A stretch of 64,000 nucleotides of DNA. Source: Sphingobacteriales bacterium (lineage in GTDB: Bacteria; Bacteroidota; Bacteroidia; Chitinophagales; Chitinophagaceae). Both the position numbers and the translations under genes were made by a program. How positions within the stretch are numbered: position 1 is the stretch's first letter; each line of letters begins with the position of its first letter. Positions 53,733-61,238 of the stretch are shown here, in pieces. The stretch covers positions 223,828 through 287,827 of the forward strand of contig JACPUV010000007.1 of NCBI GenBank assembly GCA_016192105.1, given 5' to 3'. The notes beneath the pieces are model-generated. The model had not been told where the DNA came from and made no database searches. It worked only from the letters and a program-made list of their open reading frames with translations.

Positions 53733-54350
53733 ATGAACTGGAAAGAACGTTTCCCCCAATTTGAACCCGGGCTGATTGAACTGATCGAAAAAGAAGCGGT
53801 ACAGCGTAGTTTTAATGCCGGGGATGTGATCATGCGGACCGGTCAATATATCAAATCAACCGCCCTGGTACTGGAGGGCCGGGTCAAAATTTACCGGGAA
53901 AGCCAGGATGGCGGTGAATTCCTGATGTATTACCTGCTGCCGGGGCAGGCCTGTGCCGTATCCATGATCTGTGCAATCCAGACACATACCAGCGAAGTCA
54001 TGGCTGTAGCGGAAGAGGATTCGGAAGTGCTGATGATCCCGGTACACCTGATGGATGATATGATGAACCAGTACAAAACCTGGTACCAGTTTGTCATACA
54101 GACCTACCGCAACCGGTTTGATGAATTATTATCCGTCGTGGACAATATCGCCTTTCGTAATATGGACGAACGGCTGGAGTTTTACCTGAAACGTTATGCG
54201 GAAAAAACAGGGAAAAAGAGCATGGATATTTCGCACCAGCAGATTGCCGATGACCTTAACAGTTCCCGGGAAGTTATATCCCGGCTGCTGAAAAAAATGG
54301 AACAGCGCAACCTGGTGAAACTGCACCGGAATATGATCGAACTGATCTGA
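53733..54350 (+). CDS. Crp/Fnr family transcriptional regulator, probable sulfur-cluster regulator
   Basis: 205 residues: cyclic-nucleotide-binding-like beta barrel (about 15-115; RSFNAGDVIMRTGQYIKSTALVLEGRVKIYRESQDGGEFLMYYLLPGQACAVSMICAIQTHTSEVMAVAEEDSEV), dimer helix (120-150) and HTH (about 165-200, ISHQQIADDLNSSREVISRLLKKME). No cluster of Cys near the N-terminus, so it is not a canonical Fnr; Cys71 and Cys77 (GQACAVSMICA) are the only ones and might sense persulfide or NO. Neighbouring genes from TauE to TlpA carry matching dyads (GTGAT-N4-RTCAC), making it the likely regulator of the cluster; this is inference. Confidence 0.88.
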   Translation: MNWKERFPQFEPGLIELIEKEAVQRSFNAGDVIMRTGQYIKSTALVLEGRVKIYRESQDGGEFLMYYLLPGQACAVSMICAIQTHTSEVMAVAEEDSEVLMIPVHLMDDMMNQYKTWYQFVIQTYRNRFDELLSVVDNIAFRNMDERLEFYLKRYAEKTGKKSMDISHQQIADDLNSSREVISRLLKKMEQRNLVKLHRNMIELI

Positions 54351-54354
54351 GCCC

Positions 54355-54399
54355 TGTGATTTCTGTCACCCCGGGAGAAAAACAGCTCCCCTAACCTTG
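54355..54399 (+). promoter_or_regulatory. Crp/Fnr-type operator and -7 box before the TauE gene
   Basis: TGTGATTTCTGTCACC (54355-54370) is a GTGAT-N4-GTCAC dyad. Its centre is 29.5 bp before the -7-like box TAACCTTG (54392-54399), placing it near -42 from a start about 6 bp past the box, a class II activator position. Confidence 0.65.
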
Positions 54400-54412
54400 C
54401 ATAAAAATCGGA

Positions 54413-55213
54413 ATGGAAATCCTCGGCTATATTGCAGCAGTGCTCATCGGCATTTCACTGGGACTGGCAGGCAGCGGCGGCTCCATCCTCACGGTACCGG
54501 TACTGGTCTATCTGATGGGTGTGGATCCCCTGGTGGCCACCACCAGTTCACTGTTCATTGTGGGCGCCACCAGCCTGATCGGCGGACTGAGGGCTTATTC
54601 CCGGAAGCTGCTTGATTTCAGGGCCGTAACCGAATTCGGCTTCCCGTCCATTTTTTCCATCTTCCTGACCCGGCACTACCTGCTTCCTGCAATTCCGGAT
54701 ACTCTTTTCAGCCTGGGAACGGTCACGGTAACAAAAAATATGTTACTGATGGTCGTGTTCGCCGTCCTCATGCTGCTGGCTTCTTATTCCATGATAAAAA
54801 ATAAAGAAACCAGTACCGAAAAAGTAAAAGCCAAAGAAGGCGGTGAACGGGTATTCCCCCTGATGTTCTTCGGCCTGGTGATCGGGGTAGTGACCGGCAT
54901 GCTCGGTGCCGGCGGCGGATTCCTGATCATCCCCACCCTGGTATTGTTTTTGGGACTGGATATGAAAACAGCCGTTGGCACTTCCCTCCTGATCATAGCT
55001 ATTAATGCCCTGTTTGGTTTTTTATTCAGCCTTAAACATTTTGAATTTGACTGGACCCTGCTTGGCATTTTTACCCTGTTATCCGCCGCCGGTTTATTTA
55101 TTGGCAGCCGCCTTTCCGAAAAAATATCGCCGGCTTCCCTGCGAAAAGGGTTTGGCTGGTTCGTGCTGATCATGGGGATACTGATCATTATCAGGGAATT
55201 AATCCTCCATTAA
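54413..55213 (+). CDS. TauE/SafE family sulfite/organosulfur exporter
   Basis: 266-residue inner-membrane protein with seven to eight hydrophobic segments and the two repeated family motifs: GLAGSGGSILTVPVLVYLMGVDPLVATTSSLF at the N-terminal half and GMLGAGGGFLIIPTLVLFLGLDMKTAVGTSLLIIA in the C-terminal half. Such proteins export sulfite or related sulfur anions. It is the first gene after the Crp/Fnr regulator and has its own dyad, so it likely removes sulfite produced by the persulfide dioxygenase encoded next. Confidence 0.9.
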   Translation: MEILGYIAAVLIGISLGLAGSGGSILTVPVLVYLMGVDPLVATTSSLFIVGATSLIGGLRAYSRKLLDFRAVTEFGFPSIFSIFLTRHYLLPAIPDTLFSLGTVTVTKNMLLMVVFAVLMLLASYSMIKNKETSTEKVKAKEGGERVFPLMFFGLVIGVVTGMLGAGGGFLIIPTLVLFLGLDMKTAVGTSLLIIAINALFGFLFSLKHFEFDWTLLGIFTLLSAAGLFIGSRLSEKISPASLRKGFGWFVLIMGILIIIRELILH

Positions 55214-55230
55214 CAAAACCCGCTAAAATC

Positions 55231-55275
55231 TGTGATTGATGTCACTGTGCAGCACCCTGTACAATCCGACTTTTG
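55231..55275 (+). promoter_or_regulatory. Crp/Fnr-type operator and -7 box before the dioxygenase gene
   Basis: TGTGATTGATGTCACT (55231-55246), same dyad as at 54355. The -7-like box GACTTTTG (55268-55275) begins 29.5 bp from its centre, exactly the spacing seen at the TauE promoter. Confidence 0.65.
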
Positions 55276-55299
55276 TACCCTTACTAAAAGAAATAAGCA

Positions 55300-56718
55300 A
55301 TGAAAGTGGAACAGATTTATACGGGTTGCCTGGCACAGGGTGCTTATTATATAGAGAGCCGGGGTGAGGCGGCGGTGATTGACCCGCTGCGCGAGGTAGC
55401 ACCGTACATCAATAAAGCGGAAAATAATAATGCCCGTATAAAATATGTGCTTGAAACTCATTTCCACGCGGATTTTGTGAGCGGTCACCTGGACCTGGCC
55501 CAAAAAACAGGTGCCACAATTGTGTATGGTCCCGAAGCAAATCCTGCTTTTGAGGCCCATATCGCGGCGGATGGTGAACAGCTCAGACTGGGTGACCTGA
55601 CCATCACCGTTATACATACGCCGGGCCACACCATGGAAAGCACCTGCTATTTATTAAAAGACGAAACCGGGAAACCAGCAGCCCTGTTCTCCGGCGATAC
55701 CCTGTTCATCGGGGATGTAGGCCGCCCTGACCTGGCCCAGAAAGTTGTAGCCGGACTGACACAGGATAAACTCGCCGGTTACTTATTTGATTCGCTGCGC
55801 AATAAGATCATGACGCTTCCGGATGATTTGATCATTTATCCGGCACATGGGGCCGGCAGCGCCTGTGGCAAAAACATGAGTAAAGAGACCACCGGTACAT
55901 TGGGACAACAGAAAGTCACGAATTATGCTCTGCGCAGCAATATGACCAAAGCAGAATTTATAAAGGAGGTAACGACCGGCCTTGTTGCTCCGCCTGCCTA
56001 TTTCCCGCTTAATGTGATGCTCAATATACAGGGTTATGAAAGTATTGACCAGGTACTGAAGAGAGGTCAACAGGCCCTTAGTCCGGATGCATTTGAAATT
56101 GCCGCCACGGAAACCGGGGCCTTAGTACTGGATACCCGGGACCCGCAGGTGTTCGCGGCAGGCTTTATACCCAATTCCATCAATATTGGCATCGACGGGC
56201 AATTTGCACCCTGGGTGGGTGCCATGATCCCGGATATCAAACAGGAACTATTACTGGTGACCGATGAGGGAAGAGAAGAAGAAGTGATTACCCGGCTGGC
56301 CCGTGTTGGCTACGATTATACGATCGGTTTTCTTAAAGGAGGTTTCAGGGCCTGGAAGGAAGCCGGGAAGGAAACAGACCGGATCGAAACCATTGGCCCG
56401 GAGGAACTGGCAAAGCGGATGAGCCGCGAAAAACTACCCCTACTGGATGTCCGCAAGAAAAGTGAATACATAAGTGAGCATCTGGCGGATGCGGTAAACG
56501 CCCCGCTGGATTTTATCAATGAGAGCATGACCCTGATCGATAAAAACAAAACCACGTATGTGCACTGTGCCGGTGGCTACCGCTCCCTGATCTTTAACTC
56601 GATCCTGAGAGCCCGTGGGTTTAACAAGCTGGTAGATGTAAAAGGCGGGTTCAAGGCCCTGAAGGAAAGCAGGCTGTTTCCCGTTACGGATTATATATGC
56701 CCGACCACTTTATTATAA
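55300..56718 (+). CDS. MBL-fold persulfide dioxygenase-like protein fused to rhodanese domains
   Basis: 472 residues, cytoplasmic. An N-terminal metallo-beta-lactamase domain (1-245) has the ETHE1/persulfide-dioxygenase metal site: THFHADFVSGH (about 52-62), HTPGHTMEST and SGDTLFIGDVGRPDLAQ, then PAHGAGSACGK. Two rhodanese-like domains follow: the first (about 265-355) lacks the active Cys; the second (about 370-470) has YVHCAGGYRS. The layout resembles Staphylococcus CstB, which oxidises low-molecular-weight persulfides to sulfite and moves sulfane sulfur between thiols. Co-directional with two single-domain rhodaneses. Confidence 0.9.
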   Translation: MKVEQIYTGCLAQGAYYIESRGEAAVIDPLREVAPYINKAENNNARIKYVLETHFHADFVSGHLDLAQKTGATIVYGPEANPAFEAHIAADGEQLRLGDLTITVIHTPGHTMESTCYLLKDETGKPAALFSGDTLFIGDVGRPDLAQKVVAGLTQDKLAGYLFDSLRNKIMTLPDDLIIYPAHGAGSACGKNMSKETTGTLGQQKVTNYALRSNMTKAEFIKEVTTGLVAPPAYFPLNVMLNIQGYESIDQVLKRGQQALSPDAFEIAATETGALVLDTRDPQVFAAGFIPNSINIGIDGQFAPWVGAMIPDIKQELLLVTDEGREEEVITRLARVGYDYTIGFLKGGFRAWKEAGKETDRIETIGPEELAKRMSREKLPLLDVRKKSEYISEHLADAVNAPLDFINESMTLIDKNKTTYVHCAGGYRSLIFNSILRARGFNKLVDVKGGFKALKESRLFPVTDYICPTTLL

Positions 56719-56748
56719 ACAAACCAGTAAAAATTTAAAATAATATAC

Positions 56749-57033
56749 ATGGCAACATTAAAAGAACTCGTTAAAGATCCGTCCACCATTTTTGTTGACG
56801 TCCGCAGTCCCTGGGAATTTGAAGCGGAACATATCCCGGGCGCCCGCAATATTCCGCTGGAACAGATTCCTTACAAAGCAGATGAATTCAAAGCCTTTCA
56901 GCACCCGGTGGTGGTCTATTGCCGCAGCGGAGCCCGGAGCGGCATGGCATTGGGTATTTTACAGCAAATCGGCATACCCCATGTCTTCAACGGGGGTGGT
57001 ATCGGTGATGTACAATTCTTACTTAACAAATAA
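56749..57033 (+). CDS. Single-domain rhodanese (sulfurtransferase)
   Basis: 94 residues, one rhodanese domain: FVDVRSPWEFEAEHIPGARNIPLEQIP and the active-site loop VVVYCRSGARSGMAL (Cys about residue 63). Carries sulfane sulfur as a Cys persulfide between donors such as thiosulfate or the dioxygenase and acceptors. 30 bp after the MBL/rhodanese gene and 11 bp before a second rhodanese, so clearly the same operon. Confidence 0.93.
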   Translation: MATLKELVKDPSTIFVDVRSPWEFEAEHIPGARNIPLEQIPYKADEFKAFQHPVVVYCRSGARSGMALGILQQIGIPHVFNGGGIGDVQFLLNK

Positions 57034-57044
57034 ACAAACCCTAC

Positions 57045-57353
57045 ATGTTATCTTTTCTGCAGAAATTATTTGGCGGAACGCCTGTCAATTACAAAGAACT
57101 CATTCACAACGGCGCCGTGATCGTGGATGTACGGACACCCGGAGAATTTAAGAGCGGGCATATCAACGGGTCAAAAAATTATCCCCTGGACACGATCCGC
57201 AGCAAAGTGAATGACCTGAAAAAACTCAACAAACCGGTGATCACCGTTTGCCTCAGTGGCGGAAGAAGCAGCATGGCGAAGAACATCCTGAAAGCAGCGG
57301 GGATTGAAGTGTACAATGGCGGTCCCTGGACCAGCCTGCGCGGTAAGATCTGA
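57045..57353 (+). CDS. Single-domain rhodanese (sulfurtransferase)
   Basis: 102 residues: IVDVRTPGEFKSGHINGSKNYPLDTI and active loop VITVCLSGGRSSMAK (Cys about residue 66). It differs in loop sequence (CLSGGRS against CRSGARS) from the preceding copy, suggesting different partners. Last gene of the first sulfur operon, followed by a terminator. Confidence 0.92.
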   Translation: MLSFLQKLFGGTPVNYKELIHNGAVIVDVRTPGEFKSGHINGSKNYPLDTIRSKVNDLKKLNKPVITVCLSGGRSSMAKNILKAAGIEVYNGGPWTSLRGKI

Positions 57354-57372
57354 TAAAATTCTTCCTTCAAAC

Positions 57373-57402
57373 AGAGGCAGCCGAAACAGGTAGCCTCTTT
57401 TT
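57373..57402 (+). terminator. Rho-independent terminator after the sulfur operon
   Basis: AGAGGC, a 14-base loop, GCCTCT, followed by TTTTTG. The stem is short but the T-run and place 20 bp past the second rhodanese support it. Confidence 0.65.
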
Positions 57403-57418
57403 GCCGGATGTGGCTAAT

Positions 57419-57615
57419 GGTTGCTGGTTCGAAGTTCGAGGTTCGAGGTTGGCGTGATATGCGCAAATTACTTCGATAGCCGCACCCGATGACAGTTAAC
57501 ACCCTATCTTCAACTTTCAGCTTGTTTCTCTCAGAAGGGAATATTCAGCCTGAATAAGTTCGAACTTCGAACCTCGAACTTCGAACTTAAAACTTTGAAC
57601 CCCGAACCAGCAACC
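57419..57615. repeat. Heptad-bounded repeated element, copy 2
   Basis: Ends are inverted: GGTTGCTGGTTCGAAGTTCG on the left (from 57419), and CCAGCAACC preceded by TTCGAAC-type heptads on the right (ending 57615). The core (57451-57557) matches copy 1 at 52292-52400 except for about ten substitutions and small indels. Confidence 0.8.
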
Positions 57616-57684
57616 ATCAGCCAGTTGCAACTATCGGTTAATGTCTCCCGGCTTTCTCCAAAAATCCCTACCTTACAAGAAAAA

Positions 57685-58848
57685 ATGCTCCGCAAGTTTC
57701 TCAGGTATTTACTACTCCTGTTATTAATAGCCGCTATCGCATTTTTCGTTTTTGCTCCCGGGTATATTGACCGTAATTTCAACAAAGTGACCCTGAAAAT
57801 CAGCAACCCGCATAAAGTGACCTGGTATGATTCCATTCCCTTTATTGCGGACCTGCACTGCGATGCCCTGCTCTGGGACCGCAATAACCTGAAAAAACAT
57901 TCCTACGGGCATGTGGACATACCCAGGATGCAGGAAGCCAATATGGCTTTCCAGGTCTTTACCATTGTCAGCAAAACACCCCGGGGGATCAATATTGAAC
58001 ACAACGATGATAAGACGGATCAGATCGCCCTGCTGAGTTTTGCCCAATTGCGTAGTCCGAAAGACTGGTTCAGTGTAAAATCAAGGGCCCTGCACCAATG
58101 CGAAGCCTTATATAAAACAGCCCGAAAATCAGGCGGTGCTTTCCGGGTAATCAGCAGCCAGGCAGCATTACAGCAGTTTATCAGCGAGCGGAACAGCAAT
58201 AAACAACTAACTGCAGGAATGCTTGGCATTGAAGGCGCTCATTGTCTAAATGACGATGTCAGCAACCTGCAGGCCTTTTATGATGCCGGGGTGCGTTATA
58301 TCGGTCTTACCCATTTCTTTGATAACGCCTGGGGCGGATCAGCCCATGGGATCAATAAGGGAGGACTCACTGAAAAAGGGAAATCCCTTATCCGGAAAAT
58401 GGACAGCCTGCATATGCTGATCGACCTGGCCCATGCCTCCCCGCAGACCATTGATGATATTTTTGCCCTGACACAAAGCCCGGTACTTATTTCGCACACG
58501 GGAGTAAAGGGTATCTGCGATAATACACGCAACTTATCTGATGCCCACCTGGCTGAGATCGGGCGAAGAAACGGGCTGGTGGGTATCGGCCTCTGGGAAA
58601 CCGCCGTCTGTGGTACAGATGCAGCGGCCACGGCTAAAAACATCCGCTATGTGGCGGATAAGATCGGGGTGGACAAAGTAGCCCTCGGCTCTGATTTTGA
58701 CGGAGCCACCACCACGCATTTCGATGTAACGGGACTTCCATTGCTCGTGGACGCCTTGCTGAAAGAAGGTTTCATCCGGGAAGAAATCTATAAGATCATG
58801 GGAGGGAATGTCCGGGACTTTTTCCTGCGAAACCTCCCTGCAAAATAA
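57685..58848 (+). CDS. M19-family membrane dipeptidase
   Basis: 387 residues from ATG 57685; an upstream ATG (57595) lies inside the repeat element. One N-terminal transmembrane helix (about 5-25) anchors the catalytic domain outside the inner membrane. Renal-dipeptidase metal motifs are seen: FIADLHCDALLWDR, GIEGAHCLNDD, GLTHFFDNAWGGSAHG, DLAHASPQTIDDI, VLISHTGVKGI and LGSDFDGA. Expected to cleave dipeptides with broad specificity. It has no evident link to the flanking sulfur genes. Confidence 0.92.
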   Translation: MLRKFLRYLLLLLLIAAIAFFVFAPGYIDRNFNKVTLKISNPHKVTWYDSIPFIADLHCDALLWDRNNLKKHSYGHVDIPRMQEANMAFQVFTIVSKTPRGINIEHNDDKTDQIALLSFAQLRSPKDWFSVKSRALHQCEALYKTARKSGGAFRVISSQAALQQFISERNSNKQLTAGMLGIEGAHCLNDDVSNLQAFYDAGVRYIGLTHFFDNAWGGSAHGINKGGLTEKGKSLIRKMDSLHMLIDLAHASPQTIDDIFALTQSPVLISHTGVKGICDNTRNLSDAHLAEIGRRNGLVGIGLWETAVCGTDAAATAKNIRYVADKIGVDKVALGSDFDGATTTHFDVTGLPLLVDALLKEGFIREEIYKIMGGNVRDFFLRNLPAK

Positions 58849-59194
58849 ACAGGGTTCTGCATTATTGATCGCTCCGGTTCAAACGGCAACCCCGCTTACC
58901 GGGCCTGCCGGATCCGTTTTCCCCGGCTGTCATCGGTGTTTTCTTAAAAAATAGCGGCCGCCGGTTTCATTTTTTATATATCCCCGGCGAAATTTGACAC
59001 ATATCAAGTCATTTATACAAAGTCTATAATATCAGTAGATTATACAACTGCCTCCCTGCCACTTTAAATTTTTTTTGTGCCTTACTGACCCTGTCCATAC
59101 AAAAATGAGCGGGATGCCCCTGCATTAAGTGCAAATAGGATTAAATTCACCGCCGATTTCAGCGATTACTTATTAACACATTTAAACAAAACCG
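58849..59194. other. Regulatory gap before the YeeE pair
   Basis: 346 bp with no gene. Contains the Fnr-like dyad TTGACACATATCAA (58994-59007), then an AT-rich stretch with TATAAT (59025-59030) and a TTTTTTTTG run before the YeeE start. GCGGCCGCCGG lies upstream. Confidence 0.5.
58994..59007 (+). promoter_or_regulatory. Fnr-like dyad upstream of the YeeE pair
   Basis: TTGACACATATCAA differs at one base from the Fnr box TTGAT-N4-ATCAA, and its ACATATCAA half equals that of the ric upstream site at 2282-2295. It lies 188 bp before the first YeeE gene; a TATAAT lies 18 bp downstream. Confidence 0.55.
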
Positions 59195-59758
59195 ATGTTG
59201 GAATTTCTTCGACAACCCTGGCCCTGGTACCTGGCCGGCCCGCTTATCGGCCTGATGGTGCCGGTACTATTACTGATCGGCAATAAATCCTTTGGTATTT
59301 CTTCATCGCTCCGGCATATCTGCGCCGCCTGCCTGCCGTCCCGGATCCCTTTCTTCAGGTATGACTGGAAAAATGAAGTGTGGAATCTTTTTCTTGTAGC
59401 AGGCATTTTGTTTGGAGGACTGATTGCCGCGCAATGGCTGGCCAGCCCGCAACCGGTACAGGTCAATGAAAAACTGGTGACGGAATTAGCCGCTTACGGT
59501 ATTACAGATTACCACAACATGGTCCCGGTGGAATTGTTTAACTGGTCCTCCCTGCTCTCCCTGAAAGGGCTGATCCTGATGGCAGGCGGCGGATTCCTCG
59601 TGGGATTCGGTACCCGTTATGCGGGGGGCTGTACCAGCGGCCATTCCATCATGGGATTGTCCACCCTGCAGTTGCCTTCCCTGGTCGCCACCCTTTGCTT
59701 TATGACAGGTGGCTTTATCGTGGCCAACTGGGTTCTTCCTTTCATCCTTAAATTATAA
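59195..59758 (+). CDS. YeeE/YedE family sulfur transporter, first half
   Basis: 187-residue inner-membrane protein with about four hydrophobic segments and the YeeE signature [27 protein letters not shown] (Cys in GGCTSGH, about residue 147). In thiosulfate importers of this family (TsuA/YeeE) conserved cysteines relay the ion through the pore. Here the transporter is split over two genes, of which this is the first; the next starts 4 bp later. Import of thiosulfate or related sulfane sulfur is the likely role. Confidence 0.88.
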   Translation: MLEFLRQPWPWYLAGPLIGLMVPVLLLIGNKSFGISSSLRHICAACLPSRIPFFRYDWKNEVWNLFLVAGILFGGLIAAQWLASPQPVQVNEKLVTELAAYGITDYHNMVPVELFNWSSLLSLKGLILMAGGGFLVGFGTRYAGGCTSGHSIMGLSTLQLPSLVATLCFMTGGFIVANWVLPFILKL

Positions 59759-59762
59759 CCTG

Positions 59763-60293
59763 ATGTCCCCTGCAAGCATAAAAGAAAAAGAGCACCACGA
59801 ATTCCTGACAAAGAACAGTGATTTTGAAGTCCGGTCGCTGGATGCGGTCTGCCTGAACGAATCCGAACTCAAACACCCCTGGTGGTATAATTTCAAATAC
59901 CTGGTTGCCGGGATTCTTTTCGGTATCATCCTGGTAAAGGCCGAAGTGATCTCCTGGTTCCGGATACAGGAAATGTTCCGGCTACAAAGTTTTCACATGT
60001 ACGGGGTCATTGGATCCGCGGTAGCAGTCGGTGCGTTATCTGTTTGGCTCATTAAAAAATTCAACATTAAAACAATCTACGGAGAGCCTATTGAATTTGT
60101 GACCCGCAAGCTGAATAAAGGGAATGTCATTGGTGGTTTATTGTTCGGCTTTGGCTGGGCCATTACCGGTGCCTGTCCCGGTCCGCTGTTTGCGCAGGTG
60201 GGCACGGGCGCTACCGCAACGGTTGTCACCTTATTGAGTGCTATCGCGGGGACCTGGTGTTATGGCCGGTTCCGGGACCGTTTACCGCATTAA
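59763..60293 (+). CDS. YeeE/YedE family sulfur transporter, second half (DUF6691 type)
   Basis: 176 residues from ATG 59763, 4 bp after the previous stop. A soluble N-terminal part (1-40) precedes about four membrane segments, and GLLFGFGWAITGACPGPLFAQVGTG carries the conserved Cys of the second YeeE repeat (GACPGP). The pair should form one pore. Followed by a 110-bp gap before the convergent DsrE gene. Confidence 0.88.
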   Translation: MSPASIKEKEHHEFLTKNSDFEVRSLDAVCLNESELKHPWWYNFKYLVAGILFGIILVKAEVISWFRIQEMFRLQSFHMYGVIGSAVAVGALSVWLIKKFNIKTIYGEPIEFVTRKLNKGNVIGGLLFGFGWAITGACPGPLFAQVGTGATATVVTLLSAIAGTWCYGRFRDRLPH

Positions 60294-60403
60294 AAAGGCT
60301 GCACCAAAAGCGACCAGTGACCCGTTTCCGGGTTCCTGGTAGTATTTCGGTACAGCCGAACTGTAAATAAAACACTCACTCTTATATCTCAACAGGTTTG
60401 AAA

Positions 60404-60886
60404 TCAGATGAAGAGCATGTGTACGCCTTCCCCTTCACTTTTCTTATAGAAGTCACCCACGGTGATCACTTCCTCGACCCCTTCAAACAGGTCTTCCTTT
60501 TTGAAGTGGAACATATCCATGGCCAGTTTACAGGCCCACATACGGACGCCTGAATCGGCCAGTATTTCAAGAAATTCAGACACTTCCGGCATATCGATTT
60601 TGGCCATTTCCTTTTTCATCATGGTAGTGGCCAGGGCCTCCATTCCCGGCAACCCGCCCACCAGGGTGGGAATATGCATGGCCGGGTTCCCCACAGTGGC
60701 AATATGCAGGCTGTTCATTTTCTTTTTATGCACGGCTTCCAGGCCAAAAAAAGTAAAGAACATTTCTGCTTCGATCCCTTCCATGCGGGCGCCGTTGGCC
60801 AGCACAAAAGCAGCATATACATTCTCGAGGGTGGCTTTTGACAAGATGATCATCATCTTTTTTATTTCGCCTTTATTTTCACTCAT
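60404..60886 (-). CDS. DsrE/DsrF/DrsH-like sulfur-carrier protein
   Basis: 160 residues from ATG 60886; an earlier ATG at 60916 adds ten residues overlapping the gap to dsrC. Alpha/beta DsrE fold: MMIILSKATLENVYAAFVLANGARMEGIEAEMFFTFFGLEAVHK, GNPAMHIPTLVGGLPGMEALATTMMK and LADSGVRMWACKLAMDMF with the conserved Cys (about residue 129). The long form with the MxACxxxMD motif resembles DsrE2/DrsH proteins that pass sulfane sulfur from rhodanese to TusA or DsrC. Same operon as the DsrC-like and SQR-like genes, 20 bp downstream of DsrC. Confidence 0.88.
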   Translation of the reverse strand: MSENKGEIKKMMIILSKATLENVYAAFVLANGARMEGIEAEMFFTFFGLEAVHKKKMNSLHIATVGNPAMHIPTLVGGLPGMEALATTMMKKEMAKIDMPEVSEFLEILADSGVRMWACKLAMDMFHFKKEDLFEGVEEVITVGDFYKKSEGEGVHMLFI

Positions 60887-60906
60887 AACATAATTTTTAA
60901 AGGTGG

Positions 60907-61215
60907 CTAAATACAACTGGCGGGTTTGGGTATGCCGGCAATTTTAGTGGCGGTTTTTAACGGGGCCTTCGGGAATAACTGGTAAAATTCCTTGATATCT
61001 ACCACCCCGCTTTTGCCGATCTTGCGGATACTCAGGGGCACTTCGTTTTTATATTCAGTCTGGATATAGTTCAGTATTTCCCAGTGACGCGGGGTCAGGC
61101 TGATTTCGTTTTCTACCGCCAGGGCTTCCCCGATGGTATTGTCCCATTCTTTAAAATCGGTCATAAAACCCTCTTCGTTTACGTGGATGGTTTTACCTGC
61201 AATTACTTTTTCCAT
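60907..61215 (-). CDS. DsrC/TusE family sulfur carrier
   Basis: 102 residues: FMTDFKEWDNTIGEALAVENEISLTPRHWEILNYIQTEYKN and the C-terminal arm KIAGIPKPASCI. The penultimate Cys (101) is the sulfur-carrying CysA; the second Cys ten residues before it, present in true DsrC, is absent and it is the only Cys in the protein, as in TusE-like forms. It therefore probably relays sulfur as a persulfide and cannot form the DsrC trisulfide. Start ATG 61215, 23 bp after the SQR stop. Confidence 0.9.
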   Translation of the reverse strand: MEKVIAGKTIHVNEEGFMTDFKEWDNTIGEALAVENEISLTPRHWEILNYIQTEYKNEVPLSIRKIGKSGVVDIKEFYQLFPKAPLKTATKIAGIPKPASCI

Positions 61216-61238
61216 AAAAAAAATTTAATTGTGAATGA

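Larger units (their letters stand above)
57354..57684. other. Intergenic region between rhodanese and dipeptidase genes
   Basis: Holds the rhodanese terminator (57373-57402) and the second copy of the heptad-bounded element (57419-57615). TACAAGAAAAA lies before the dipeptidase start. No gene seen. Confidence 0.6.

Noticed and set aside
60294..60403. Terminator between the convergent YeeE and DsrE genes
   Set aside because: Only a 5-bp ACCCG/CGGGT stem without a T-run.
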